Source of the DNA: Glaciecola sp. 33A
Lineage (GTDB): Bacteria > Pseudomonadota > Gammaproteobacteria > Enterobacterales > Alteromonadaceae
Assembly (NCBI RefSeq): GCF_002836745.1
Contig: NZ_PJAR01000044.1
Location: forward strand, 186,001 to 250,000
Length of the DNA stretch: 64,000 nt
Direction of reading: 5' to 3'
Positions 28,837-36,787 of this stretch are shown here, piece after piece (positions within the stretch are counted from its first letter, which is position 1; each line of letters begins with the position of its first letter). The translations under genes were made by a program, and so were the position numbers. The notes beneath the pieces are model-generated. The model worked only from the letters and a program-made list of their open reading frames with translations, searched no databases and was not told the DNA's origin.

Positions 28837-29394
28837 TTGCAAAAACACACAATCCGTCATTCTCAAACAGGTTTCACCCTAATAGAATTAATTATTGTTA
28901 TTGTTATCCTCGGTATTCTTGCGGTGACCGTAGCTCCTCGCTTTATTAATGTTTCTGATGATGCTCAAAGAGCAACAACCGCATCCGAAGCTGCGGCTTT
29001 TAGAGCGGGTATAAAGTTGGTTTACAGCGCCTATCAAGTTCGCCAAGAATCCCCAATCATTATCGGAGATAAAACCGTCCAGATTGATAGCGTATCAGGT
29101 TGGCCCACTGGCAGTGGCAGTGGCGTACAATTTTGCGTTAATCTTTGGAATTCCGTGGTCGATAGTTCCGAAAGTATCACTGGTAAAAGTGATCCCAATA
29201 GTTCGCTTAGTTCAGGTTGGAACGCATTTGGAAATGCAGATTTATGTGCTTATTCAAAAAAAACGGGTGATTTGACATTGGCTGGTGGTAGCCTCCCACA
29301 TTTTATTTACTACATCAAAGACTATGGTCCAGTGACCTTTGGAGGGCAGACTTACCAGGGTCGCGCAGGCGATATTAAAGCGTTTAACATATAA
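28837..29394 (+). CDS. Type IV pilin-like protein (MSHA-type prepilin)
   Basis: 185-residue prepilin. The class III leader is cut before Phe in the motif GFTLIELIIVIVILGILAV, the prepilin peptidase and pilin-helix signature, with Glu5 of the mature protein present. APRFINVSDDAQRAT is typical of MshA/MshB-type pilins. Two cysteines (in FCVNLW and DLCAYS) could form the C-terminal disulfide loop. The start is a TTG at 28837 with AAAAGGAA 8 bases upstream; no in-frame ATG fits. No assembly genes are nearby, so it is an orphan that would depend on a pilus or type II secretion machine elsewhere. Confidence 0.88.
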   Translation: MQKHTIRHSQTGFTLIELIIVIVILGILAVTVAPRFINVSDDAQRATTASEAAAFRAGIKLVYSAYQVRQESPIIIGDKTVQIDSVSGWPTGSGSGVQFCVNLWNSVVDSSESITGKSDPNSSLSSGWNAFGNADLCAYSKKTGDLTLAGGSLPHFIYYIKDYGPVTFGGQTYQGRAGDIKAFNI

Positions 29395-29747
29395 TACATT
29401 GTTGGTAGACTGCCAGTCGAGGCCGACTAGTGGAATTAGAACGGTGGTCGTCAGCTTAAACTCGATGCTAAGAGAAGACAAAAAAATGGGAGTCGAAGAT
29501 GGCGTAGCTTTACTTATTGACGTCATCGTCGTTTTGACCATGACTTACACCAAATAATCACTCTGACATGCCTTAATTAGTTCAACCACAGCTAACTTTG
29601 TCTTATTACTCGCTAGATGCTCATCCACCTTTTGTAGCGCTTTATTAACGGTTATTGGGCAAGTAGCACAAGTCATTGATGGTGCTTTTATTGTTCATGT
29701 AGAACAAAATACCAAGATTACAAATCTTCGCTTTATAAAATATTTTT
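29395..29747. other. Intergenic region between pilin and acr3
   Basis: About 350 bases between convergent genes. A frame continuing to 29557 on the plus strand shows no recognisable family. No strong terminator is seen, although T-rich sequence near 29740 lies next to the acr3 stop. Confidence 0.4.
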
Positions 29748-30764
29748 TTATGAAAACCAATGCCGAGTGCGATTAGCAAACCACACTAGCGACAGCATAA
29801 CAGGCACCTCAACAAGCACACCCACTACCGTTGCTAAAGCAGCGCCTGAATGTAGGCCAAATAATGATATCGCCACTGCAACCGCTAATTCAAAGAAGTT
29901 AGATGAACCAATCATGCCAGCAGGCGCGGCAATATTGTGTGGCAGTTTCATGCGCTTGGCTAACCAATAAGTGATTGCAAATATACCGTAAGTTTGAATC
30001 AGCAAGGGGATTGCAATAAGCACGATCACTTCGGGTTTAGATAATATCGTATCTGCTTGGAACCCGAACAACAGAGTAACCGTTGCTAACAAGCCGACTA
30101 TTGACCATGGCTTCATTATGCTCACACATTTATCGACCTTTGAGTGATCATCTCCGTTGTCGAGTTTTTTACGTGTGAATACACCCGCAATGAGAGGCAC
30201 CAAGACGTAAAGTACAACAGACAGCAATAGTGTATCCCACGGCACCGTAATATCAGTTACGCCGAGCAGCAAACCTGCGATGGGCGCAAAGGCAAAAATC
30301 ATGATAATGTCGTTAATCGACACCTGCACAAGTGTATAATTGGGATCGCCTTTGGTCATTTGACTCCAAACAAATACCATGGCAGTGCAGGGTGCTACGC
30401 CCAGTAATATCATACCCGCGATATATTCTGTGGCGGTTTCAGGGTCAACCCAATCGGCAAATAGTACTTTGAAAAACAACCACCCCAAAAAAGCCATGGT
30501 AAACGGTTTAACAAGCCAATTTATTACAAGTGTTAAAACCAAGCCTTTTGGTTTTTTACCGACGTCTTTTATCGATGAAAAATCAATTTGTATCATCATT
30601 GGGTAAATCATTAACCAAATGAGAACAGCAATAACAATATTGACCTGTGCAAATTCAAGCTGCGCAATCACGGCGAATGCGTCAGGTGCAATAGTACCTG
30701 CAATAATCCCAGTGATAATAGCCAGCCCTACCCAGACCGATAAATAACGTTCGAACAAGCCCAT
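29748..30764 (-). CDS. acr3: Arsenite efflux transporter, ACR3 family
   Basis: Inner-membrane carrier that extrudes arsenite. The 338-residue protein has about ten hydrophobic segments and the conserved reactive Cys in [15 protein letters not shown] (about residue 125), required in Acr3 transporters. The [18 protein letters not shown] block near the C-terminus is also characteristic. It is the last gene of the arsR-arsC-arsH-acr3 operon, 10 bases after arsH. It exports the arsenite made by ArsC. Confidence 0.95.
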   Translation of the reverse strand: MGLFERYLSVWVGLAIITGIIAGTIAPDAFAVIAQLEFAQVNIVIAVLIWLMIYPMMIQIDFSSIKDVGKKPKGLVLTLVINWLVKPFTMAFLGWLFFKVLFADWVDPETATEYIAGMILLGVAPCTAMVFVWSQMTKGDPNYTLVQVSINDIIMIFAFAPIAGLLLGVTDITVPWDTLLLSVVLYVLVPLIAGVFTRKKLDNGDDHSKVDKCVSIMKPWSIVGLLATVTLLFGFQADTILSKPEVIVLIAIPLLIQTYGIFAITYWLAKRMKLPHNIAAPAGMIGSSNFFELAVAVAISLFGLHSGAALATVVGVLVEVPVMLSLVWFANRTRHWFS

Positions 30765-30774
30765 AGTAGACTCC

Positions 30775-31494
30775 TTATAATGACTTTTGGTTTACACGTT
30801 CGCTAACTTGCTCAGCGGTTTCAACTCGTTCAGAGTATCGGTCAACAAAATAGTCTTTGTTATCCCGTAGCAGCAAGGTGAATTTCATCAACTCTTCCAT
30901 GACATCAACAATGCGGTTGTAATAGTGCGACGGTTTCATTCGACCATCATCGTCAAACTCTAAAAAAGCTTTGGCAACCGATGATTGATTAGGAATAGTG
31001 ACCATTCTCATCCAGCGCCCTAAAACACGCATTTGGTTAATCGCATTGAATGATTGAGATCCACCACATACTTGCATAATAGCAAGGGTCTTGCCTTGCG
31101 TTGGCCGTACACCTCCCATATTTAACGGTATCCAATCGATTTGGCTTTTAAGGATGCCGGTCATCGCGCCATGACGCTCAGGTGAACACCATACCTGCCC
31201 TTCAGACCAAATCATCAGTTCACGTAATTCCTTTACTTTGGGATGTGAATCGTCTTCTGTATCGGGTTGGGGTAATCCTATCGGGTTAAAAATACGTGTT
31301 TGGGCACCCAATACGTTTAACAGTTTCGCACTTTCTTCAATCGCTAAGCGACTGAATGAACGCTCTCTGAGCGAGCCATACAACAATAATATTCGCGGTT
31401 TGTGGGTTGACAGTGTTAGCTGCATATCGTCAGTACTGGGCATATCAAAAACACGCTTTTCAATATTTGGTAAGCTCGGAATTTGTTTAGACAT
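30775..31494 (-). CDS. arsH: Arsenical resistance flavoprotein ArsH
   Basis: NADPH-dependent FMN protein linked to resistance, able in other species to oxidise trivalent organoarsenicals. The flavodoxin-like phosphate-binding motif [12 protein letters not shown] (about 35-46) and [20 protein letters not shown] (about 95-114) are diagnostic of ArsH. At 239 residues it has normal length. Its start overlaps the arsC stop by one base, indicating translational coupling. Its presence suggests that the operon can deal with methylated arsenicals as well as inorganic arsenic. Confidence 0.95.
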   Translation of the reverse strand: MSKQIPSLPNIEKRVFDMPSTDDMQLTLSTHKPRILLLYGSLRERSFSRLAIEESAKLLNVLGAQTRIFNPIGLPQPDTEDDSHPKVKELRELMIWSEGQVWCSPERHGAMTGILKSQIDWIPLNMGGVRPTQGKTLAIMQVCGGSQSFNAINQMRVLGRWMRMVTIPNQSSVAKAFLEFDDDGRMKPSHYYNRIVDVMEELMKFTLLLRDNKDYFVDRYSERVETAEQVSERVNQKSL

Positions 31495-31964
31495 TAATGC
31501 GCGCCCGCAGCAGCGAGTGCTGCTTTAAGTTCGGTTGTATCTACGCTTTTTGCGGCAATATCTTTTAGCGCATGGACACGCTCTGCTATTTCGTCAATAC
31601 AGGCTAGAAACGCTTTTTCTATTTGTGACTCATCTCCTGCCACTTTTGATGGGTCGCTTAAGCCCCAATGTACTTTTAGGCTGTTGCCGAAATATAATGG
31701 GCAGGACTCACCAGCCGCAGAATCACACACAGTCACTACGACATCAGGGTGGAAGTCTTCAAAGTTATCCCAAGACTGGCTTTGCAGACCGTCAGTAGAA
31801 TATCTCGTTTGTGCAAGGTATTTCAGCGATAAGGGGTGGACAATGCCGGCAGGTTGGCTGCCAGCGCTTTTTGCGTCAATGACATCACCCGCGATACCAT
31901 TTGTGATTGCTTCAGACAGAATGCTTCTGCATCGATTGTGGGTGCAAATATAGAGAATTCTCAT
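31494..31964 (-). CDS. arsC: Arsenate reductase ArsC, low-molecular-weight phosphatase type
   Basis: Reduces arsenate to arsenite using a cysteine cascade, normally with thioredoxin. The P-loop CTHNRCRS gives Cys7-X5-Arg13 at the N-terminus, and further cysteines occur in [11 protein letters not shown] (about 80-90). I set the start at ATG 31962-31964, which gives [10 protein letters not shown], the family start; an upstream alternative adds 17 unrelated residues that overlap arsR. It lies 16 bases after arsR and overlaps arsH by one base. Confidence 0.93.
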   Translation of the reverse strand: MRILYICTHNRCRSILSEAITNGIAGDVIDAKSAGSQPAGIVHPLSLKYLAQTRYSTDGLQSQSWDNFEDFHPDVVVTVCDSAAGESCPLYFGNSLKVHWGLSDPSKVAGDESQIEKAFLACIDEIAERVHALKDIAAKSVDTTELKAALAAAGAH

Positions 31965-31980
31965 GCATGACGGCCTTTTA

Positions 31981-32316
31981 TTAACAACAAGAGATAGAGG
32001 AAGATTGCGATGCAATCAATTGGTGTAATGCAGCGCTAAAATAATCGTCGTTATGCTCAGCGGCATTGATAATGACGTCTTGCGCCCACTGGGGTAATTC
32101 AGGGTGTAGCTTGTAAAATACCCATTTACCGCGTCGCTCATCGAGCAAAATACCGCATTTACGAAGCTGCGCTAAGTGACGAGAGGTCTTAGGTTGGTCG
32201 AGTTGAAGTGCTTCCATTAAATCGCAAACACAAGCCTCTTCCGTTTTGGCAATTAATAACAATGACTTTAGTCGCGTATCATCAGCAAGGCATTTAAAGA
32301 AGGTGCAAGGATTCAT
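31981..32316 (-). CDS. arsR: ArsR/SmtB family arsenic-responsive repressor
   Basis: Winged-helix repressor of 111 residues that releases DNA on binding As(III). The metal site resembles the E. coli type: ACVCDL (Cys about 28 and 30) next to the recognition helix QPKTSRHLAQLRKCGIL. A C-terminal Cys pair (SISCC) adds possible ligands. It is first in the ars operon. A 6-8-6 inverted repeat lies just upstream of its start and is the likely operator, giving autoregulation of all four genes. Confidence 0.95.
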   Translation of the reverse strand: MNPCTFFKCLADDTRLKSLLLIAKTEEACVCDLMEALQLDQPKTSRHLAQLRKCGILLDERRGKWVFYKLHPELPQWAQDVIINAAEHNDDYFSAALHQLIASQSSSISCC

Positions 32317-32323
32317 AGTCTTA

Positions 32324-32343
32324 ATATGTGAAATTTAACATAT
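32324..32343 (-). promoter_or_regulatory. Candidate ArsR operator
   Basis: ATATGT (32324-32329), 8 bases, ACATAT (32338-32343): a perfect dyad 7 bases upstream of the arsR start. Size and AT-richness suit an ArsR/SmtB dimer, but binding is inferred. Confidence 0.5.
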
Positions 32344-32577
32344 GTGTAATTTCGCATGCAATTTGTTTGTGGTCAATCAAAATTTTTAAAAAGAAGCAGT
32401 TACTCTAACGAGAAAAACGCAAGGTGGGCTTTTGAATGAAGTGTCTTTTATTAGCATATTAAATCTTAATATACATGGTAAAGCTTGAATGTCTCCTTTA
32501 ACAATTTGGTTCATTCAACCCTCTACAAACTATCGAAATAGTTAGTGAGTTTTGTCTTTAATAATTAGTGCTACTGT

Positions 32578-33060
32578 CCGAAAAGCCTCGCACTCTAAAC
32601 TGGCTATTAGGATAGTAAACCGCGACTGGCGGGTATTCACTGATTACTGCAAGTCGGATCTAGATAGCGATAGTCTGTTAAGCGTCATTTATATTCATTC
32701 TTTTTTGTACAAATCAACTTTCAGCTAACATTTAAGTAGCCTACTTGTTGCTACCAAAAACATACAAAAGAATATTTATTCTGTCAATTTAGTGCCGCTA
32801 ACAAGATCAAGCGAAAGTGTTTACTTTCATTAATTCCGGCTGACAGTAATAGACTTATCTAAGCAGGCCAATATAATCAAGGTGATGTCTCCTAAGTGCC
32901 ATTAGTGTGCATTAAGCTTAACTAGAAATGTTACTTTCTACTCGACTGAATCCTCTATGCATTAAGGGAATACTGCAAACTGAGCCAGTCTAATACTAAT
33001 TTTGTTTCTCATTAAATATGGTATTTCTTGTAAGTCTACAACTAATATTTGCTTAATTTA
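32578..33060. repeat. Diverged intergenic repeat, copy A
   Basis: Direct-orientation similarity to 39728-40020. The best block is 32661-32699 against 39841-39879, with 35 of 39 bases equal around ATAGTCTGTTAAG and ATTTATATTCATT. After about 210 extra bases in this copy, similarity resumes at CATTAAGCT (32910), continues through GAATCCT, and runs on patchily to about 33050. The upstream limit (AAGCCTCGCA) is less certain. Confidence 0.7.
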
Positions 33061-33702
33061 CTAGAACCGAGTTTGAAAAAGGCGAGGAAGTTGGTTCGCA
33101 TTTGCTGGGGTGGTAAAATATCTTTAGTCGCTACTACATTGCGAAATGACATTTTTGGTCAGGGTATAGTCGCTGCCAATACGATTTTTTACTAATTCAG
33201 ATAGGATTATCAGCTACGTGGAATTGCAAAAGTAGTTAACAAATTAGACATATTAAAAATACGTTGATGACATTTTCGTTAACGGATTGACCCAGAGTTA
33301 TGAGCTAAATAGCGAGCAGAAAAACCATAAAGGACTTCTGTGGTAACGTTAGGTATTGTTAAAAATATGCTAGCTTAATTTATCTTATCTAGATTTGTAA
33401 GGTCCATGTAACACTAAAGAATAAATCATTGTAATGCTGGATTCAATCCTCCTAACCATTGAGGTATACTAACCTAGTCAAACAGCAGAAATATTTAAGC
33501 CCAAGCCACATGAAATGCAGGATTCAGCTGGAGTCATAAACGTCGTTAGGCAAGTAATTGATTGAAGAGAATGGCTGTTCCCTTTTAGAAATCAATAACA
33601 TAAATCGTTTCTAAATCAGCCCTACGCGGACGTCTAAGTAATACATGTTCATTGTTGCCACATTTTAAGGGAATGCCCCTTAATAAATGAGGTGCCTTGA
33701 GC

Positions 33703-33786
33703 ATGAATCGTTCAGCTGTCCTGAAACGCGCATTTTCAAGTAGTTTGGATACATACTGCTTCTACGATAACCTACTCGAGATCTGA
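33703..33786 (+). CDS. Possible 27-residue leader ORF before dld
   Basis: ATG 33703 is preceded by GAGGTG at a suitable distance and opens a 28-codon frame whose TGA ends one base before the dld ATG. The dld start itself has only a weak ribosome site, so coupled reading is plausible. The short product has no recognised family. Confidence 0.35.
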   Translation: MNRSAVLKRAFSSSLDTYCFYDNLLEI

Positions 33787-33787
33787 A

Positions 33788-35488
33788 ATGACTGGCAATT
33801 CTGAACAACTTTCCTTAATCCAAGATTTAAAAACAATCGTCGGTGCCAAACAGCTACTCACTGATCCAGTAAAAAAACAAGCCTATACTAAAGGATTTCG
33901 ATTTGGCTCAGGTGAAGCAATTGCTGTAGTAAAACCTCAGAGTTTGGTACAAATTTGGCAAGTACTTAAAGCCTGTGTTGGGGCTGATGTCGCTGTTATT
34001 ATGCAAGCAGCAAATACTGGCCTGACTGGTGGTTCAACACCAAATGGCGACGATTATGACCGTGACATTGTTGTTATTAGTACAATGCGTATAGATAGCA
34101 TTCATTTAATTGATAATGCCAAGCAAATTGTCGGTTTAGCGGGTAGTACTTTATTTGGCTTAGAAGATGTTTTAAGACCGTACGGCCGTGAACCACATTC
34201 TGTTATCGGCTCTTCTTGTATTGGTGCTTCGATAGTGGGAGGTATTTGTAATAACTCAGGTGGTGCTTTAGTACAAAGGGGACCAGCCTATACCGAGCTT
34301 TCAATTTATGCGCAAATTGATGCCATGGGTAATTTATCACTGGTTAATAATTTAGGCATTGATTTAGGTGATACTCCTGAAGAAATATTAACTAACTTAC
34401 AACAGAAAAATTTTACTGAAAAAGATGTCGGTTTTCCGTCAAAACGTGCCTCAGATAATGAATATCATGAACGAGTTAGAGACATTGATGAAGATACACC
34501 ATCACGTTACAACAACGATGGTCGTCGTTTATATGAATCATCAGGTTGTGCCGGCAAGTTAGCCGTTTTCGCTGTCCGTATGGATACTTTTGCTATTCCT
34601 GAAAAGCAGCAAGTTTTTTATGTCGGCACTAATGATCCTGCCGTACTAGCTAAAATACGAAGAGATATGTTATCGACATTTAAATCATTGCCGGTATCGG
34701 GTGAGTATTTACATCGTGATTGTTATGACGCTTCAAAAAAATACGGTAAAGATTCATTTTTAGTAATTGATAAGTTAGGCTCAAAATACATGCCTAAAAT
34801 GTTTGCCATCAAACGTACAGTGGACCGTTATGCCGATAAAATAAAGTTTTTACCGAGAAAATTTTCTGATCGTATGATGCAATATATGAGCGCTTTGTGG
34901 CCAAACCATCTGCCTAAACGCATGGATGAATACCGAGATAAATACCAGCATCACTGGATCATTGAAATGAGCAATGACGGTGTTGATGAGGCTAAAAATT
35001 ATTTAGATAACTTCTTTACCTTAAATGAGGGCAGTTATTTCGAATGTACCAAGGAAGAAGGTGGAAAGGCTATTTTGCATCGATTTGTTGCGGGTGGTGC
35101 CATTGGTCGTCAGCAGTTAATGAACAGCAAAGCGCTTGGCGCTATCATGACCATCGATGTTGCTTTTCCTCGTAACGAAAAAGATTGGTTTGAAACCTTA
35201 GCTCCTGAGCTGGATGAGTTAATTGCCGTAAAACTTTATTATGGACATTTATTTTGTCATGTAATGCATCAAAACTATATTCTAAAGAAAGGTGTTGATG
35301 CCAAAGAGGTTAAAGATAAAATCTTGGCGACCTTTGATGCCCGTGGTGCAGAATACCCAGCAGAGCATAATGTTGGACATGAATATTTTGCAAAGGCTGA
35401 TTTGAAAGCGTTTTATAAAGAGCTCGATCCAACTAATACCTTTAATCCAGGTATTGGTAAAACGTCTAAATGTAAACATTGGCATTAA
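33788..35488 (+). CDS. dld: Quinone-dependent D-lactate dehydrogenase (Dld)
   Basis: FAD-containing peripheral membrane enzyme that oxidises D-lactate to pyruvate and feeds electrons to quinone. The 566-residue protein matches E. coli Dld (571) along its length: MQAANTGLTGGSTPNG (FAD-binding PCMH region, about 77-92), GREPHSVIGSSCIGASIVGG, a membrane-binding middle domain (about 260-450), and the C-terminal AEYPAEHNVGHEY and NPGIGKTSK. No lactate permease or regulator is adjacent. It stands alone in the accessory segment between two copies of a non-coding repeat, so horizontal gain is possible. Confidence 0.97.
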   Translation: MTGNSEQLSLIQDLKTIVGAKQLLTDPVKKQAYTKGFRFGSGEAIAVVKPQSLVQIWQVLKACVGADVAVIMQAANTGLTGGSTPNGDDYDRDIVVISTMRIDSIHLIDNAKQIVGLAGSTLFGLEDVLRPYGREPHSVIGSSCIGASIVGGICNNSGGALVQRGPAYTELSIYAQIDAMGNLSLVNNLGIDLGDTPEEILTNLQQKNFTEKDVGFPSKRASDNEYHERVRDIDEDTPSRYNNDGRRLYESSGCAGKLAVFAVRMDTFAIPEKQQVFYVGTNDPAVLAKIRRDMLSTFKSLPVSGEYLHRDCYDASKKYGKDSFLVIDKLGSKYMPKMFAIKRTVDRYADKIKFLPRKFSDRMMQYMSALWPNHLPKRMDEYRDKYQHHWIIEMSNDGVDEAKNYLDNFFTLNEGSYFECTKEEGGKAILHRFVAGGAIGRQQLMNSKALGAIMTIDVAFPRNEKDWFETLAPELDELIAVKLYYGHLFCHVMHQNYILKKGVDAKEVKDKILATFDARGAEYPAEHNVGHEYFAKADLKAFYKELDPTNTFNPGIGKTSKCKHWH

Positions 35489-35545
35489 ATTAATTATGCG
35501 GTAATGGTTTAAGCGCTGACGTTAGGAAAATACACTTAAAAAAAA

Positions 35546-35680
35546 TTGATCGAAAAGTCGATATTTATCGCAGTTATATTCACTACTGCTTTAGTTAATA
35601 CAGCATCTGTTCACCGTTTAGAATTCTTTAATAATGGCGAAAGCAGGCCAGATTTTAAAGGTAATCCGTCGGTATATTAA
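35546..35680 (+). pseudogene. Possible truncated exported-protein fragment
   Basis: Frame of 44 codons beginning at TTG. Its first half resembles a secretion signal (EKSIFIAVIFTTALVNTAS) and is followed by about 20 hydrophilic residues and a stop. The ribosome site is poorly placed. The parent family is unknown. Confidence 0.25.
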
Positions 35681-35788
35681 AAGTAGTGCAACTGCGGAAA
35701 TTAATGATTGTTTCTCTCGTTATACTTTGATATTTCACATCAACTAACAGATGACCTCAGTATTCTACATTGATAGGGAGGCTACCGA

Positions 35789-35953
35789 ATATGTGCCTAT
35801 GCTGTGATAAGCAACCATGTGTATGTAGTGTTACATGTAGATGCGAAACAAGTGATGGCTTGGATGGATAACGAAATTGTGCGGCGTTGGCACTTATTCC
35901 ATAAAGTGACATTACTCAGCCAAATGTTTGCCCAAGAAGATACACTAAGCTAA
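35789..35953 (+). pseudogene. Fragment of a Y1/RAYT-type transposase
   Basis: An open stretch of about 54 codons, without its own start, reads YAVISNHVYVVLHVD, then EIVRRWHLFHKVTLLSQMF. This matches the family block YAVMSNHYHVVLH...EVIERWH.LFKG..LSQRF of IS200-like, REP-associated tyrosine transposases. The HUH motif (H-Y-H in relatives) reads H-V-Y, so the metal site is lost, and the flanking parts of the protein are gone. It marks past mobile-element activity in this segment. Confidence 0.7.
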
Positions 35954-36071
35954 GGCTAACCACAGTGACTATAAACCCAGCAAGATCGGTAGCTGTTGAA
36001 CAGACCAAGTATGTGGTTATTCCTACTAACTATTGGCAGGCCAGTTTGTAAGGCATAGAAAAGACCATAAT

Positions 36072-36575
36072 GTGAAAAAATATTCAATGCTAGTAATCGT
36101 AATTTGCATAATTCTTATCGTATCTGTTGCAGTTATAACATCAAATTTAACTACCCATGTTTCAAGCCAGATCGAACTTTCTAACATCAAGCAGCAGCAA
36201 ATAAATGAAGTAGAGAAGATTCAAAAAGTAGAATTTTCTCAAAACCAAATGGTAAAGCTTCATTGTGATGCCTACTCAAAAGCGTTTCTATCCTTAGATA
36301 TAAAGCCGAAAATAATTCGCAGTGTGATAACTACAAATTTGAATGATGATTCAAAGCGTTTGATTGAATTAACCCCAAGTAATATCAACGACTTAAATAA
36401 TGCTCTAAATGTTGATGTTAACAATGACATGTTTTCCGCTCGATTCGACTTTAAATTCAATGAAAAATTTATTTATTCACCAATTAAAATTCACTCAAAT
36501 GTAATTGCTGGGTTGAATAATACATCAGATAAAAATATTGACTCAACGATTATGTCTGTTCTGAATACGACTTGA
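36072..36575 (+). CDS. Hypothetical membrane-anchored protein
   Basis: Unrecognised. From GTG 36072 the protein (167 residues) begins MKKYSMLVIVICIILIVSVAVI, a single N-terminal membrane helix or uncleaved signal. A helical, Gln/Glu-rich linker (IELSNIKQQQINEVEKIQKVEF) and a hydrophilic domain follow that faces the periplasm if oriented as usual. An upstream in-frame ATG at 36033 would add 13 residues before the helix. A second frame immediately after its stop reads on for about 60 codons, so this gene may be shortened by a frameshift. Its base composition is very AT-rich. No function is assigned. Confidence 0.5.
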   Translation: MKKYSMLVIVICIILIVSVAVITSNLTTHVSSQIELSNIKQQQINEVEKIQKVEFSQNQMVKLHCDAYSKAFLSLDIKPKIIRSVITTNLNDDSKRLIELTPSNINDLNNALNVDVNNDMFSARFDFKFNEKFIYSPIKIHSNVIAGLNNTSDKNIDSTIMSVLNTT

Positions 36576-36721
36576 TTGCAGCAACTAGAATGGGCTTAAG
36601 TGATATGAAAATGAGGTCACTGCTCAACAACGATACAGGTTCATTAAATTTTGAATTTGATGCAGGTTTAGAAAGTAAGAAAGCCATTCCTATGTTAGCT
36701 TTATTTTGCAACAGGATATAA
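36542..36721 (+). pseudogene. Possible frameshifted tail of the preceding hypothetical gene
   Basis: A frame shifted relative to the 36072 gene is open from 36542 to the TAA at 36719-36721 and reads EYDLIAATRMGLSDMK and later GSLNFEFDAGLESKKAIPM. It has no clear start of its own and overlaps the end of the preceding gene. It may be the lost C-terminus or a chance frame. Confidence 0.3.
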
Positions 36722-36787
36722 TTGTTGTATTGTTTACGTCAATACCAACGTGATGCCATTTAAATTACACAAAAAGGATCATTTAGA

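Larger units (their letters stand above)
32344..33787. other. Long non-coding spacer between ars operon and dld
   Basis: About 1.4 kb without a recognisable gene on either strand; frames are short and broken. It holds copy A of a diverged repeat (see 32578-33060) and a possible leader frame at 33703-33786. This is much longer than the usual gaps in this window, which suggests decayed genes or mobile DNA debris. Confidence 0.6.
35489..36071. other. Spacer with gene debris between dld and a hypothetical gene
   Basis: About 580 bases. It holds a 44-codon TTG-started frame at 35546-35680 that looks like a signal peptide (SIFIAVIFTTALVNTASV) cut short, and a transposase fragment at 35789-35953. 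The rest has no recognisable content. Confidence 0.55.

Noticed and set aside
29339-29557. Plus-strand frame overlapping the pilin end
   Set aside because: It overlaps pilin coding sequence out of frame and has no recognised family.
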